DNA of 64,000 nucleotides. Origin: a virus. The position numbers were made by a program, and so were the translations under genes. The notes under the pieces were generated by a model. The model was not told the DNA's origin. It ran no database searches and saw only the letters and a program-made list of their open reading frames with translations. The stretch lies in IMG/VR virus record IMGVR_UViG_3300029910_000005, positions 61,318 to 125,317 of that record. The stretch is one strand, 5' to 3'. Shown here one piece after another: positions 7,465-15,451 of this stretch. The stretch's first letter is position 1; each line of letters begins with the position of its first letter.

Positions 7465-8052
7465 ATGTCTGCCGAAGATACTGTCATGCAAGTCGAGGTT
7501 CCAGGACCTATCGTGCAAGCCGAAGCCCCTGTCGCTGAGTACATCCAGACTGCCAACTTGCCAGGAGTCGATTGCGAAGGAGCTGGTGTCTTGTTGCAAA
7601 TTGGAACGAATGGAAACTTTCTCTTCTTGTATGGTAAGCATAAGAAGACGGGTGTCGTGGAGGCGGAATCGATCAACTACAAGATCGAAAAGACGGATCT
7701 CAACGCAGAGGGAAAGATCGATCCTCGTTTCACCGTGTTGCGTGCGCTCAAGGTGAAGGCTGGAATCACCTCCATCAAGGCGGAAGATCTGACCACCTAC
7801 ATCGAGACTAAAGGTGAGACAGCATCTGGAAAGCCTTCTCGTCAGTACATTTTGAAGGTGGACGATCTCCCGGATATCAAGGTCAACCTTGACAAGTACG
7901 ATGGCTACTGTTTGGGCAAGGCGGTCAAGAACGCTGAAGGCGAATGGGCGGTCGGCGCGATTCCCTTCCGTTTGTTCGACACCTTCTACATCAACTACAA
8001 AGAAAACAACGAGACTCTCCTCTCCATCGGTTTTGTCGAGAAGTACGACTAG
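7465..8052 (+). CDS. Codon-biased hypothetical protein, likely abundant (195 aa)
   Basis: ATG 7465 sits in an A-rich leader (CTTAAAAAATG). The protein is a soluble, beta-rich chain with no cysteine cluster, transmembrane helix or catalytic motif, and many Lys/Glu/Asp residues on the strands (YILKVDDLPDIKVNLDKYDG). Codon choice differs from its neighbours, with a strong preference for C or G in the third position (AAG, ATC, GTC), as in 60566-61111. Such bias usually marks highly expressed genes, so a structural or other abundant virion protein is a reasonable inference. I do not recognise the family. Confidence 0.65.
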   Translation: MSAEDTVMQVEVPGPIVQAEAPVAEYIQTANLPGVDCEGAGVLLQIGTNGNFLFLYGKHKKTGVVEAESINYKIEKTDLNAEGKIDPRFTVLRALKVKAGITSIKAEDLTTYIETKGETASGKPSRQYILKVDDLPDIKVNLDKYDGYCLGKAVKNAEGEWAVGAIPFRLFDTFYINYKENNETLLSIGFVEKYD

Positions 8053-8082
8053 ATGCGGTCTTTTGTGCCTAAGATAAACATT

Positions 8083-8158
8083 GTCCACCTACCATTGTGG
8101 TAGCCTATCCTTCCGAAACAGAGATGTTGTTTCACTGCTCACTCTCACATATATACTC
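8083..8158 (+). repeat. Conserved 5' flank, inverted copy of 11607-11682
   Basis: From GTCCACC through TGTGGTAGCCTATCCTTC and GAGATGTTGTTT to CTCACTCTCACATATA, this flank is nearly identical to the reverse complement of 11607-11682. Each copy ends just before a start codon (8172 and 11593), so the pair looks like a duplicated promoter flanking a 3.4 kb block. Confidence 0.7.
8146..8156 (+). promoter_or_regulatory. Promoter-like CTCACATATATAC element
   Basis: Perfect CACATATATAC preceded by CTCACT, 15 bases before ATG 8172. Reference copy of the motif. Confidence 0.55.
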
Positions 8159-8171
8159 TCACTCTACAAAC

Positions 8172-8582
8172 ATGACGTCAAAGACCTTTGCAAGCTTGAA
8201 AGCCGATGCTTACGCACGAGTGAATAACCTTCATCTTACTGGTCCACCTGGTCGTGAGCATCTTCATGTGACAAAGTGTGTTGAAATTGAGGAGGTGTAC
8301 GTGAAAGAATTCCATCAAGATCTGTGGCAGCAACTGGAGCTCGCTAAGCAGCAATATAAGACGCAACAGACCATCTGTGATAACCTAGAGGGCTGTCTGT
8401 GTCAATGGAGGGGTATGGTGAATCCGGCTTTGAAAGAGCCAATCATGGCAATGGAAAGACAATTGAAGGACTCGAAAGATTACTGTAACACATTGAATTT
8501 AACCTTTAATGATTTGCGTGACAAGTATTGGGCAACTAATGATGTGATGTGGACCACTTTTTTTACTGATTTACTTAAGTAA
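8172..8582 (+). CDS. Coiled-coil hypothetical protein (136 aa)
   Basis: ATG 8172 (MTSKTFASLK) follows the CACATATATAC element; the in-frame ATG at 8097 lies upstream of that element and is rejected. Residues 50-120 show heptad-like hydrophobics and many Gln/Lys/Glu (LWQQLELAKQQYKTQQ), consistent with a coiled coil, interrupted by a C-x-x-x-C near residue 76. No catalytic motif. It is flanked by the duplicated promoter segment and precedes the three-member paralogous cluster on the other strand by four bases. Function unknown. Confidence 0.65.
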   Translation: MTSKTFASLKADAYARVNNLHLTGPPGREHLHVTKCVEIEEVYVKEFHQDLWQQLELAKQQYKTQQTICDNLEGCLCQWRGMVNPALKEPIMAMERQLKDSKDYCNTLNLTFNDLRDKYWATNDVMWTTFFTDLLK

Positions 8583-8586
8583 GCAA

Positions 8587-9396
8587 TCATTCTTTCTTTG
8601 CCTCAACAAATGCCACCGTCCAACGACGTTTCATCAGATTCGCTGGTGCTTCTGCGTATTGCACGGTGACAATGACATGGTCTTGATATCGTCTCCACCA
8701 ATTATTTTTCTCTTTCTCGAACTCTGGGAACATCTGAAGGAGTTTCTCCATTTCAGCCCGAAGCAGAGGTTCCAGACGATTAGTGACACCATGAATATGC
8801 ACATCGAAGAGAGGAGTTTGCTGCACCTCGCGCGAACGATCCAGCAGTTGATGGAATGTCTCCTGATAGAATGCATCAACTGGAGCCGAATCATGCAACA
8901 TGAACGTCACCTCTACGGCATCGCCGGTATGATCAACCATACGTCTGATTTCATGGGTATCACCTAAGGCCGTACATAATGATGACAGTATTGATTTACG
9001 CACGTAACACGTCTGCTTCTTATCCGTTGCGTGTCGTTTGATGTAGCCATAGGGATCATCGGTAATGCGACAGAGCTTGATTTTACGCAAATCTGGGTGG
9101 TCCTTAAGATAATGTGGACCCTCAAGAATCCCAAAGAAATCCGGCGTCAAACTCAGGTCGGAAGCGTCCAGGCGTTTGGTGTCCAAGATAAAATCACGTT
9201 GGGATTCTTCACTCGCACGCATCTCTTCGAGCACTCTGGAGAAGCTAATCAGAATCGCTTGGTAATACACTTTAGTCCCCTCATTGGTCGTCATTACCGT
9301 GATTAGGATATCATTTTCAACAAAGACATAACTAACAGGTTCTTTCCCAACGATCACCAACTCGTGTGGTTTACCATCATGAATGTAGCCCGGCAT
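8587..9396 (-). CDS. Three-member paralogous family, member A (269 aa)
   Basis: Starts MPGYIHDGKPHELVIVGK at 9396, four bases after a CACATATA element. It aligns along its length with 9457-10305 and 10793-11593. Shared landmarks are an N-terminal strand pair with D-G-K-x-H-E, an early V-Y-Y followed by a long amphipathic helix, a P-x-x-Y-I-K/F-I segment before a TDKK-type charged stretch, a region ending in M-F-P-E-F-E, and a C-terminal K-R-R-W-T-V-A-F followed by an acidic/basic tail. All three are soluble and similar in length. I do not recognise the family; a tandem amplification specific to this virus is likely. Confidence 0.7.
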   Translation of the reverse strand: MPGYIHDGKPHELVIVGKEPVSYVFVENDILITVMTTNEGTKVYYQAILISFSRVLEEMRASEESQRDFILDTKRLDASDLSLTPDFFGILEGPHYLKDHPDLRKIKLCRITDDPYGYIKRHATDKKQTCYVRKSILSSLCTALGDTHEIRRMVDHTGDAVEVTFMLHDSAPVDAFYQETFHQLLDRSREVQQTPLFDVHIHGVTNRLEPLLRAEMEKLLQMFPEFEKEKNNWWRRYQDHVIVTVQYAEAPANLMKRRWTVAFVEAKKE

Positions 9397-9399
9397 TTT

Positions 9400-9407
9400 A
9401 TATGTGT
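9400..9407 (-). promoter_or_regulatory. Promoter-like CACATATA element close to ATG
   Basis: Reads ACACATATAAA four bases before ATG 9396. Its closeness to the start suggests the motif acts as an initiator or late-promoter type element rather than a TATA box at fixed distance. Confidence 0.4.
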
Positions 9408-9456
9408 TTGTGAGGTGTGAGAGAGAGGTCTATGTCTGGGAAAGAAAATGATTTAC

Positions 9457-10305
9457 TTAGACCGCCTTCTGTTTCTTGTCCCCCTCCTCCTCAGGGATGG
9501 GTTGCGGAACCCAGCGACGTTTCAGGTAGAGGGCAGGAGCGATGACCGTCTTGCATGCATGGAGCATGTAGAGTTCGCTGTTGCCGGGCGCTTGTGACCA
9601 GGACGTCATCTGAAATTGAGGAAACAGGTTGAAAAGTTGCTTGATTTCATCGTAAACGATCGTCTCCGCTTCCCCGACAGGAACTGAACATCCAAGCGAA
9701 GCATTTACGTCAGTCGACCACATTAACAGGTTGCTAAGCACACGATGATATGCAATGTCCACCTGGGACATATCACGCGCAGAGAACTTGATCATACACA
9801 AGCCAGGGTTTCCATTCAATACCTCCGTTGAAGGGGTTTCGATGACATGCGTGGCGTCCAATTCCTGGTGGATTTTCGGCAACAAATCGATTTTCGTGTA
9901 AACACGCCACGTCTCGTCTTCTTTAGCTTTCTTCTTGATATATGCGATAGGATTCTGCTCGATCTTACGCAAAACAACGATCCTCAGCTCCGGAAATCGA
10001 TCCCCTGGAAGAGGAGGAATAATTTCACTGGCAGAGTAGAAAAAATCCGTGCTATGCTCGATCTCTCTCAAGATAGAGCCATCCAGTGCACGGTAAGGAA
10101 CGTAACGGGTTTGAACGTCGGATGCTCGCAACGATTCCATGATCGGTTTGATGTCTCGCACGAAAGACATGTAGTAGACATTGGTACCAGCAGCTGTCAC
10201 GATTAGCTGTAACGCAAGGTCGTCTTTGATGAGCTCCTCGTAGGTTAACTGCTTTCCTGCGATGAAAAATTCATGTTGTTTTCCGTCAAGATTGAATTCC
10301 GGCAT
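9457..10305 (-). CDS. Three-member paralogous family, member B (282 aa)
   Basis: ATG 10305 (MPEFNLDGKQHEFFIAGK) is chosen over 10317 because it aligns with the start of member A. It shares T-N-V-Y-Y, NPIAYIKKKAKEDE, LFPQF and K-R-R-W-V-P with the other members. A longer central insertion (residues about 150-200) sets it apart, and the tail is EEEGDKKQKAV. Its start lies inside the 3' end of 10286-10762, a gene of the FWP type that interrupts the paralogous series. Function unknown. Confidence 0.7.
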   Translation of the reverse strand: MPEFNLDGKQHEFFIAGKQLTYEELIKDDLALQLIVTAAGTNVYYMSFVRDIKPIMESLRASDVQTRYVPYRALDGSILREIEHSTDFFYSASEIIPPLPGDRFPELRIVVLRKIEQNPIAYIKKKAKEDETWRVYTKIDLLPKIHQELDATHVIETPSTEVLNGNPGLCMIKFSARDMSQVDIAYHRVLSNLLMWSTDVNASLGCSVPVGEAETIVYDEIKQLFNLFPQFQMTSWSQAPGNSELYMLHACKTVIAPALYLKRRWVPQPIPEEEGDKKQKAV

Positions 10306-10762
10306 TTTTTGTGGCAACTGTCACCCTACATGCCCCTAAAAAAGGAAGAAGTTGGTGACAGATGTCATATGGATATCCCTTATAACGCAGAATGACCAGG
10401 GCACGAACGATCTCTATATCGTCATAAGGATGGGGCCAGAACACGGATGCTCCATCCTGGGTATAATGCGATGCTATTGGCAGTCGTTGTAGTTGTATGA
10501 CAACTAAATACCATTTCCATTGCGGCAACTGATAGAGATCGTTTACTTGATGGCGGTAGTTAGAATCGGTGTCCTGAAATATCTTAATGGCCATTTGCCA
10601 TTTGGTATCAGATTCATTGTCATCGAAGACTCGAGGTGGTGGGCTGCTTTCTGGAAACAAGGTTCGATATACGTGAGAAACGCATGAGAATTGTTTTTTT
10701 GGATGTTCAATCTTCATTTCTTTACAGAACTTAGAAACACACATTCTCTGGTAACCTGGCAT
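10286..10762 (-). CDS. Small FWP-motif protein with C-terminal box (158 aa)
   Basis: Starts at ATG 10762 (MPGYQRMCVS). It aligns with 5559-6011 over its whole length: an N-terminal helical domain, W-K-W-Y near residue 88, DGASVFWPHPYDD near 108, then VRALVILRYKGYPYDICH and LLPFL. The last elements match the hydrophobic helix plus P-x-D-x-x-x-x-L-x-x-F-L pattern of the C-terminal box group. About 15 residues follow the box. It sits between two members of the three-gene family and overlaps member B by 20 bases. Probably a protein-binding adaptor by analogy; not demonstrated. Confidence 0.65.
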   Translation of the reverse strand: MPGYQRMCVSKFCKEMKIEHPKKQFSCVSHVYRTLFPESSPPPRVFDDNESDTKWQMAIKIFQDTDSNYRHQVNDLYQLPQWKWYLVVIQLQRLPIASHYTQDGASVFWPHPYDDIEIVRALVILRYKGYPYDICHQLLPFLGACRVTVATKNAGIQS

Positions 10763-10792
10763 CTTACACCTTATTTGTGTGTGTGTGGCTAC

Positions 10793-11593
10793 TCACTCTT
10801 TGTCCACCTTTGGGAAAGCTGCAACCCAACGACGTTTCTTGTTGCTGGGTTGCAAACGCTTGATCTTCATCCCCTTATGATGGGTAGGACAGAGCAGAAA
10901 CTCAGGGAAGCTTTCCATGACTTTACGACACTCCTCCAAAAACATATCAAAGAGCGTACACTCGAGTTTATCGATCGCACCCTTTTCTTTGATTGCCAGG
11001 TTGTATTCATCATCGTTCATATCACGGGCTTTGAGCAGCAGTAAGAAGAACTCGTCCACAGCAGCATCCAATTCAGTGAGATCTCGAAGCTGGTACGAGA
11101 TAGTCCGGATAGTCTCAAAGTCACCTGTAATCGCGCTATTGTGCGTAGCCTGGTAATTGACGAAATAGATAGGACCCACTTTAGGCTTGGTGCTGGTGCG
11201 CACAACAAGCATCTTCTTCTCGTCCGTAGCGTTATCGATGATGAACTTCTCCGGGTTCTTTTCATAACGATAAACGGTCAATTGAATCAGTTCCTTGAAT
11301 CGAGGTCTATCGAGGTGACGATTGACAAGAAAGAAACCATCTGGACATTCGGTAGGGATCTTTATCACGTTTACGTGACGCGCCGATTCCTTCTTGTCAA
11401 TCATTTCTTGATAAATCGGGCCAAGATCCTGCACGAATGAGTTGTAGTACACCACGGTTGGTTGATTCACGTGACGAACCATCTGGAACAAAACATTGGG
11501 ATACGTCCTCACCAGATAATCGAACGTCGTGTTCGGATCCAAGATCTCTACTAGGTTCAACTCTCCATCGAAAATAATCTTAATTGCACTCAT
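10793..11593 (-). CDS. Three-member paralogous family, member C (266 aa)
   Basis: Starts MSAIKIIFDGELNLVEIL at 11593, thirteen bases after a CTCACATATAC element inside the duplicated promoter segment. It keeps the family landmarks: VVYYNSFVQDLGPIY, YEKNPEKFIIDNATDEKK, ESFPEFL and the ending KKRRWVAAFPKVDKE. This ending is closest to member A. The middle section is rich in Asp/Glu/Leu helices. No catalytic residues shared by all three members stand out beyond the C-terminal K-R-R-W. Confidence 0.7.
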   Translation of the reverse strand: MSAIKIIFDGELNLVEILDPNTTFDYLVRTYPNVLFQMVRHVNQPTVVYYNSFVQDLGPIYQEMIDKKESARHVNVIKIPTECPDGFFLVNRHLDRPRFKELIQLTVYRYEKNPEKFIIDNATDEKKMLVVRTSTKPKVGPIYFVNYQATHNSAITGDFETIRTISYQLRDLTELDAAVDEFFLLLLKARDMNDDEYNLAIKEKGAIDKLECTLFDMFLEECRKVMESFPEFLLCPTHHKGMKIKRLQPSNKKRRWVAAFPKVDKE

Positions 11594-11606
11594 CTTGCCT
11601 TGCGTT

Positions 11607-11682
11607 GTATATGTGAGAGTGAGAGGAAAACAACATCTCCGATTCGGAAGGATAGGCTACCACAGGGGGTAGTCCACCTACC
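11607..11682 (-). repeat. Conserved 5' flank, inverted copy of 8083-8158
   Basis: On the minus strand this segment repeats the 8083-8158 flank, including TGTGGTAGCCTATCCTTC and the CTCACTCTCACATATA promoter-like end, and lies just before ATG 11593. The CTGTGGTAGC stretch also matches the outer end of the MITE-like elements over ten bases, possibly by chance. Confidence 0.7.
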
Positions 11683-12310
11683 CTATGTATTGTACACCGT
11701 TCGCATCCATCCGGTAGCGGCCTGGGAGGGTGCCTATCGTTCTCGCAGGGACGGTCACTGACTCTGATTGTAGTAGTGAACGTGATGGCATACCGTTTGC
11801 GTCCATCCGGTAGCGACCTGAGAGGCGATTGCCCTGCATGATCAGAGGTATAGACACTGACTCCGCGTCAACGCTATCACTGGTCATCGATGTACCGACC
11901 CAAGAAGTTATATGGTGTAAGCCAGTGGTGCCAGGGAGTGCGATTCCCACTCTTGAGAACTCAGGAGTATGTCCGAGGGGAGGACTAACAACAGTTGCCA
12001 TAGGGCTATCGTCCACCTGCTCATGCTCGGGTACCAAAATTGCCAATGGAATAGGTGGAAGGATGATTTGGAGACGTTGATCGACGTACCTGACATCGCA
12101 AGGTCCATGCCGCCATTCTTTATAGTAGGGGTGTTCAAGAGAACCCCTCTCAAAGTGAAGAAGGATGCATAGAGATGTCAGTGGCCATAAATCCATGCGT
12201 TTGATCTTCACAGGATTGAAACCCTCTTGGTCAACCAGTGTTTTAACAGCCTTCAACTCCGTCACTGTGCACAGCGGCATGCTAAGCAGTCTCACGTGCA
12301 CTGTTTCCAT
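11678..12310 (-). CDS. Hypothetical protein with C-terminal GRYRMDANG repeat (210 aa)
   Basis: ATG 12310 (METVHVRLLS). The N-terminal 75 residues look folded (LWPLTSLCILLHFERGSL, a W-R-H-G-P-C stretch). The middle is Pro/Ser/Thr-rich. The C-terminus has two copies of a unit about 33 residues long: L-S-G-R-Y-R-M-D-A-N-G-M, then SVTVPAR and again L-P-G-R-Y-R-M-D-A-N-G-V, ending YIG. The repeat is also clear in the DNA (two GCATCCATCCGGTAGCG-like blocks near 11704 and 11797). Function unknown. Confidence 0.6.
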   Translation of the reverse strand: METVHVRLLSMPLCTVTELKAVKTLVDQEGFNPVKIKRMDLWPLTSLCILLHFERGSLEHPYYKEWRHGPCDVRYVDQRLQIILPPIPLAILVPEHEQVDDSPMATVVSPPLGHTPEFSRVGIALPGTTGLHHITSWVGTSMTSDSVDAESVSIPLIMQGNRLSGRYRMDANGMPSRSLLQSESVTVPARTIGTLPGRYRMDANGVQYIG

Positions 12311-12336
12311 TGCAATGTGTGAGAAGGTGGTCTTAC

Positions 12337-12807
12337 TTAGGCAATAGAAAAATATGCATTCTCTTCTTCTTCATCATCAGCTCGCGTACACTCAACACGA
12401 CACTGCTCTCGACAATGGTCCATCCACATACAGACAGCGTCGATTTTCTCCTTGATGTGCTCCATCCAAATATCGACCAGAAGGGGGCCAGCCACACAGA
12501 TACCCATCACCAGGATAGTTTGCCACGGCAAATCAGGACAGGTTTTGAGCGCCAAATACACGCCAATGTACCAGTTCATAAGGAAGATAGTGATCGCAAC
12601 CATGCTCCAGAACACTCTCCCATCGCAATAGACTGGTTCACAAAGCTTTCCCGAGACAATATTGTCTGTGATCAATGCTGCACCGAAAACACCGCACGCC
12701 AAGATCATCAGAAAGAGCCACAGCATGAATATTCCACATACGATATCGATGATAAACAACAATGCCCTCAATAGCTCACGCAAGAAACACACAAGCAAAG
12801 AAATCAT
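12337..12807 (-). CDS. Multi-pass membrane protein with Cys-rich acidic tail (156 aa)
   Basis: ATG 12807 (MISLLVCFLR) follows a CACACACAAAATG-type leader. Hydrophobic segments lie at about residues 14-46 (long enough for one or two passes), 65-86 and 95-114. The loop between the first and second carries a C-x(4)-C pair (LCEPVYC) that could form a disulphide. The tail after residue 115 has a C-x(5)-C-x(3)-C-x(3)-C series and an EEEE run. Likely a viral envelope or internal membrane component by location among other such genes. Confidence 0.65.
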   Translation of the reverse strand: MISLLVCFLRELLRALLFIIDIVCGIFMLWLFLMILACGVFGAALITDNIVSGKLCEPVYCDGRVFWSMVAITIFLMNWYIGVYLALKTCPDLPWQTILVMGICVAGPLLVDIWMEHIKEKIDAVCMWMDHCREQCRVECTRADDEEEENAYFSIA

Positions 12808-12840
12808 TTTGTGTGTGTGTGTAGACCACCTCTCACAAAG

Positions 12841-13251
12841 ATGGAGAAGAAGAAGTGGATGTACGTTACTATCTTCACGAAGAAGCATGATTGGTGGAGT
12901 CATCGAGCAATCAATGTGCTATTAAATAGACCAGAAGTGATGCTTTTCGTTGTCATTCTCGAGGAACAAAATGGTGGCTATAAAGGAGCCATCGATCGAC
13001 TCGGCGAGCAGATCAAACAACGTGCGGAATACATATTCCCCTCACCACCTTACGGTGCGTGGAAGGAATTTCTCCTCTCTCTACTCGTAGAAGACCTCGA
13101 ACAGAGAATCCCTATCGTTTATATCGGTAATAAGCGATACCATTATCGTATTTTAGATGATGATGATCTTGAAATCGATTTGGATGACCCAGAGGTGTGG
13201 AAATATCATCCAGAATTGATGCAAGGCTGGTCAGCAAATGTTTATGTGTAA
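12841..13251 (+). CDS. Hypothetical protein (136 aa)
   Basis: ATG 12841 (MEKKKWMYVT) follows CTCTCACAAAG; the in-frame ATG at 12811 lies upstream of that leader. A compact soluble alpha/beta chain: strands MYVTIFT, VMLFVVILEE and IPIVYIGNKRYHYRI alternate with helices, and the C-terminus is acidic (DDDDLEIDLDDPEVW). No motif that I recognise. It is divergent from the membrane gene 12337-12807 with only 33 bases between starts, so both promoters are compressed into that gap. Confidence 0.6.
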   Translation: MEKKKWMYVTIFTKKHDWWSHRAINVLLNRPEVMLFVVILEEQNGGYKGAIDRLGEQIKQRAEYIFPSPPYGAWKEFLLSLLVEDLEQRIPIVYIGNKRYHYRILDDDDLEIDLDDPEVWKYHPELMQGWSANVYV

Positions 13252-13283
13252 CATATATATATGCTTATTTACGTGTAAATAAG

Positions 13284-13988
13284 CTACATACAACTAGCAT
13301 GAGGTACTCCCATCAGACGCTGCACCACGTACGAATATCTTTCTCCCATGTTCATGGCATCCTCGACTGGATTGTGGGTGTGTTTGGTTTTTGCTGGAAG
13401 TTCGGTGATCTGTTCATCATTGGGGAACATCTCGTTGAGAGCTCGAACGGCCTCCGCTTTCGAACTACCATCAAAAAGAGCCTTGGTAAATGGACGTCGA
13501 CCCAATCCATAGTACAACATTCCGATATCGATGATATCGCGCGGTTCACCGAACAGGTACATGGTATCAATGTTCGAAAACGCCTTCAACATACCCGTAT
13601 CGTAGGTTGAGCAGTCGGTGGCCAACTGCACATTTTTGAGATTCAAGCCAGCTACGAGGAGATGCAACCAGATGATAAAGTTTTGCACTACTTGATGTGG
13701 AGAGGAGGTAGGCGCAGTTTCACAAATGGCGATGATTGCATCATAACGGGCCTTCATTTCATCGTTTTTCATCCAAAACTCTACTGAACAACGTTCATCT
13801 GGAACGTACCCATTCTGACTAGCGTAGCCATGGAAAGTAGAGATGTCTTGATTGGTACCTAGGACCTTGGCAACTGCTCCAAACTCCATGAACCCATTCT
13901 TAGATGGTACTCCACCATTACTCTCAAAATCAATGAAGATGACCACCTCTCGGAGGTCCGGCGCGACTGGGGGCAGATATCGTTCCAT
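13284..13988 (-). CDS. DEDDh-type 3'-5' exonuclease (234 aa)
   Basis: Starts at ATG 13988 behind a CTCACATATTTAC element. Motif ExoI is IFIDFES (D20, E22) followed by G-F-M-E-F-G-A-V, ExoII is LATDCSTYDTG (D125, with D130 close by), and ExoIII is H-N-P-V-E-D-A (H205, D210), the H-x(4)-D spacing of the DEDDh class. The FIDFES/EFGAV start and the overall length fit the RNase T / phage-type 3'-5' exoribonuclease branch rather than polymerase proofreading domains. All metal-binding residues are present, so it is probably active on RNA or DNA ends. Substrate not determinable here. Confidence 0.85.
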   Translation of the reverse strand: MERYLPPVAPDLREVVIFIDFESNGGVPSKNGFMEFGAVAKVLGTNQDISTFHGYASQNGYVPDERCSVEFWMKNDEMKARYDAIIAICETAPTSSPHQVVQNFIIWLHLLVAGLNLKNVQLATDCSTYDTGMLKAFSNIDTMYLFGEPRDIIDIGMLYYGLGRRPFTKALFDGSSKAEAVRALNEMFPNDEQITELPAKTKHTHNPVEDAMNMGERYSYVVQRLMGVPHASCM

Positions 13989-14015
13989 CCTTGTAAATAT
14001 GTGAGGCGGGCTCCC

Positions 14016-14336
14016 TCACCAGTAGTTGCCATGGGAGGCAACAGGTCCTCCAATAGCATAGCGTCGAGGAAGTGTAAGTCGACCGTCCACCAACACCAAA
14101 TGCTGCATATCAAACGGATGGAGCGTGGCGATCCGAGGCGTAGACGATGACGCTACTGGTGGTGAAAAGATAGTTTCCAACTCTCCAAAACCATATCGAC
14201 CCTCACGAACTCCATCCTTCACTGTTGCCTTCGGAGGTGAGGAAATCGCGGCGGATGATGCATAGTCAACGACACCAGGGCGGAGATCGAAGACGTTATA
14301 GCGATAACCTGGTGGTGTAGGAAAGATGCTATTCAT
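14016..14336 (-). CDS. Small proline-rich hypothetical protein (106 aa)
   Basis: ATG 14336 (MNSIFPTPPG) lies three bases after a CTCACATATA element, which decides the start over the longer frame to 14363. Rich in Pro, Ser and Gly with no hydrophobic helix; it ends HGNYW. Contains a short YNVFDLRPGVVDYASSA stretch that may fold. Unknown function; possibly a minor virion protein. Confidence 0.55.
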   Translation of the reverse strand: MNSIFPTPPGYRYNVFDLRPGVVDYASSAAISSPPKATVKDGVREGRYGFGELETIFSPPVASSSTPRIATLHPFDMQHLVLVDGRLTLPRRYAIGGPVASHGNYW

Positions 14337-14339
14337 GTT

Positions 14340-14349
14340 TATATGTGAG
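14340..14349 (-). promoter_or_regulatory. Promoter-like CTCACATATA element
   Basis: Three bases upstream of ATG 14336 on the minus strand; it overlaps the intergenic space before the stop at 14353. Confidence 0.45.
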
Positions 14350-14352
14350 GAA

Positions 14353-14826
14353 CTAGTCCTCACGTACAGCCTCTTTGATGTCCTCGATCGTCAACTGTCG
14401 AGAAGAAGCTTTGATTATCAGTTGTGCAGTATCAAGATACATGTTATACGGTATCGATAGGAGATACTCCACCCCATCTGCAGGTCGCAGCTTCTTATTG
14501 GCAGGGGCGGACAATGGACCAGGAAACAGCACATGTGCTGGTGTGTTCGCTAGGTCAGGACCAAAAAAACGTTGGAAGAACTCCATCATTCCTCCATCGT
14601 CACGCGGAGGTTCCGGCTCCACAAGACGATCGCATTCCATTTGCATAAAGGTGGTGGACATCCCAGGAGGTGCAGCATGAGGCCCTCTGAGATGCTCCAT
14701 TGGAGCAACGTCCTCTCCCAGGGGGCTGGTGTCGTACCGGTGTGGTGGTGGTCGTGCGCTCCAACATTTTGGCATCGTGGTCCGGGTCTTCCACATTTCT
14801 GCTTTGTCGTCCTCGTCTTTCTCCAT
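14353..14826 (-). CDS. Hypothetical protein (157 aa)
   Basis: ATG 14826 (MEKDEDDKAE). The first 55 residues are charged and proline-rich, probably disordered, with MEHLRGPH and MSTTFMQMECDR patches. The C-terminal half (residues 75-157) looks folded: EFFQRFFGPDLANTPAHVLF, a proline loop, then LLSIPYNMYLDTAQLIIK and a last helix QLTIEDIKEAV. No known motif. The stop is 17 bases from the next gene on the same strand. Divergent from 14872-15414. Confidence 0.6.
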   Translation of the reverse strand: MEKDEDDKAEMWKTRTTMPKCWSARPPPHRYDTSPLGEDVAPMEHLRGPHAAPPGMSTTFMQMECDRLVEPEPPRDDGGMMEFFQRFFGPDLANTPAHVLFPGPLSAPANKKLRPADGVEYLLSIPYNMYLDTAQLIIKASSRQLTIEDIKEAVRED

Positions 14827-14871
14827 TTTTGGTGTCTATGGCAGGCTCTCACACACACAGATACTGTGAGA

Positions 14872-15414
14872 ATGCCGGAAGAATTATTGATTATTTATGG
14901 TCCACGCCGAGTTGGGGTGAGCACTGTTGCTTGGCAATGGCAGCTAGACAATCCCCACGTTGATCGTCACCATTTACCGACTCCAGAGGAAGTGGCGGAG
15001 TTTGGATGGCATAAATTAGTGGTGGACTATTCCGGTACTCATATCGATGACATCTATGCTGACCCGAAGATTCAAGCGTTGATGGGCGTCTTCGACAACG
15101 TACGTACGCTTCGACCTGGAATTCTCAAGCACAAGGGGCTCCCTCAGGAGGTTAGCGTGTTGCGCCCTGAGAATCTGTCCCTGGAGGAGAAGGTTGTTCT
15201 GAGCGAGGACGAGACGCTCCACGCACATGTGAACCGCTGCGGTTTCGAACCATTTAAGAACACCGTAGATCTCAAGATGACGGAGGAGGAACGTGCCGAG
15301 ATGACATCGGTAGCTGAGAAGCTGAAGAGTATCGAAGATCTGTTGGCCGCTTTGGTAGTGCAAGTGAACAAACCGCTGAAGTTGATGGTAGTTCCACAAG
15401 ACAGTGGACAGTAA
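14872..15414 (+). CDS. P-loop-like protein with degenerate Walker A, single domain (180 aa)
   Basis: ATG 14872 (MPEELLIIYG) is preferred; the longer frame from 14572 overlaps the opposite gene. Residues 5-22 form a strand plus loop LLIIYGPRRVGVSTVA, a Walker A-like motif in which the lysine is replaced (G-x(4)-G-V-S-T). A Walker B-like strand with aspartate follows (LVVDYSG, about residues 47-53). The same pairing occurs three times in 61490-62527 and once, further decayed, in 61118-61462. The C-terminal 50 residues form a coiled-coil-like helix, also present in the large paralogue. Nucleotide binding is doubtful without the lysine. Confidence 0.65.
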   Translation: MPEELLIIYGPRRVGVSTVAWQWQLDNPHVDRHHLPTPEEVAEFGWHKLVVDYSGTHIDDIYADPKIQALMGVFDNVRTLRPGILKHKGLPQEVSVLRPENLSLEEKVVLSEDETLHAHVNRCGFEPFKNTVDLKMTEEERAEMTSVAEKLKSIEDLLAALVVQVNKPLKLMVVPQDSGQ

Positions 15415-15451
15415 ATAACGTTGTCCACCCTTTACTCTTGTCTCTCACAAA

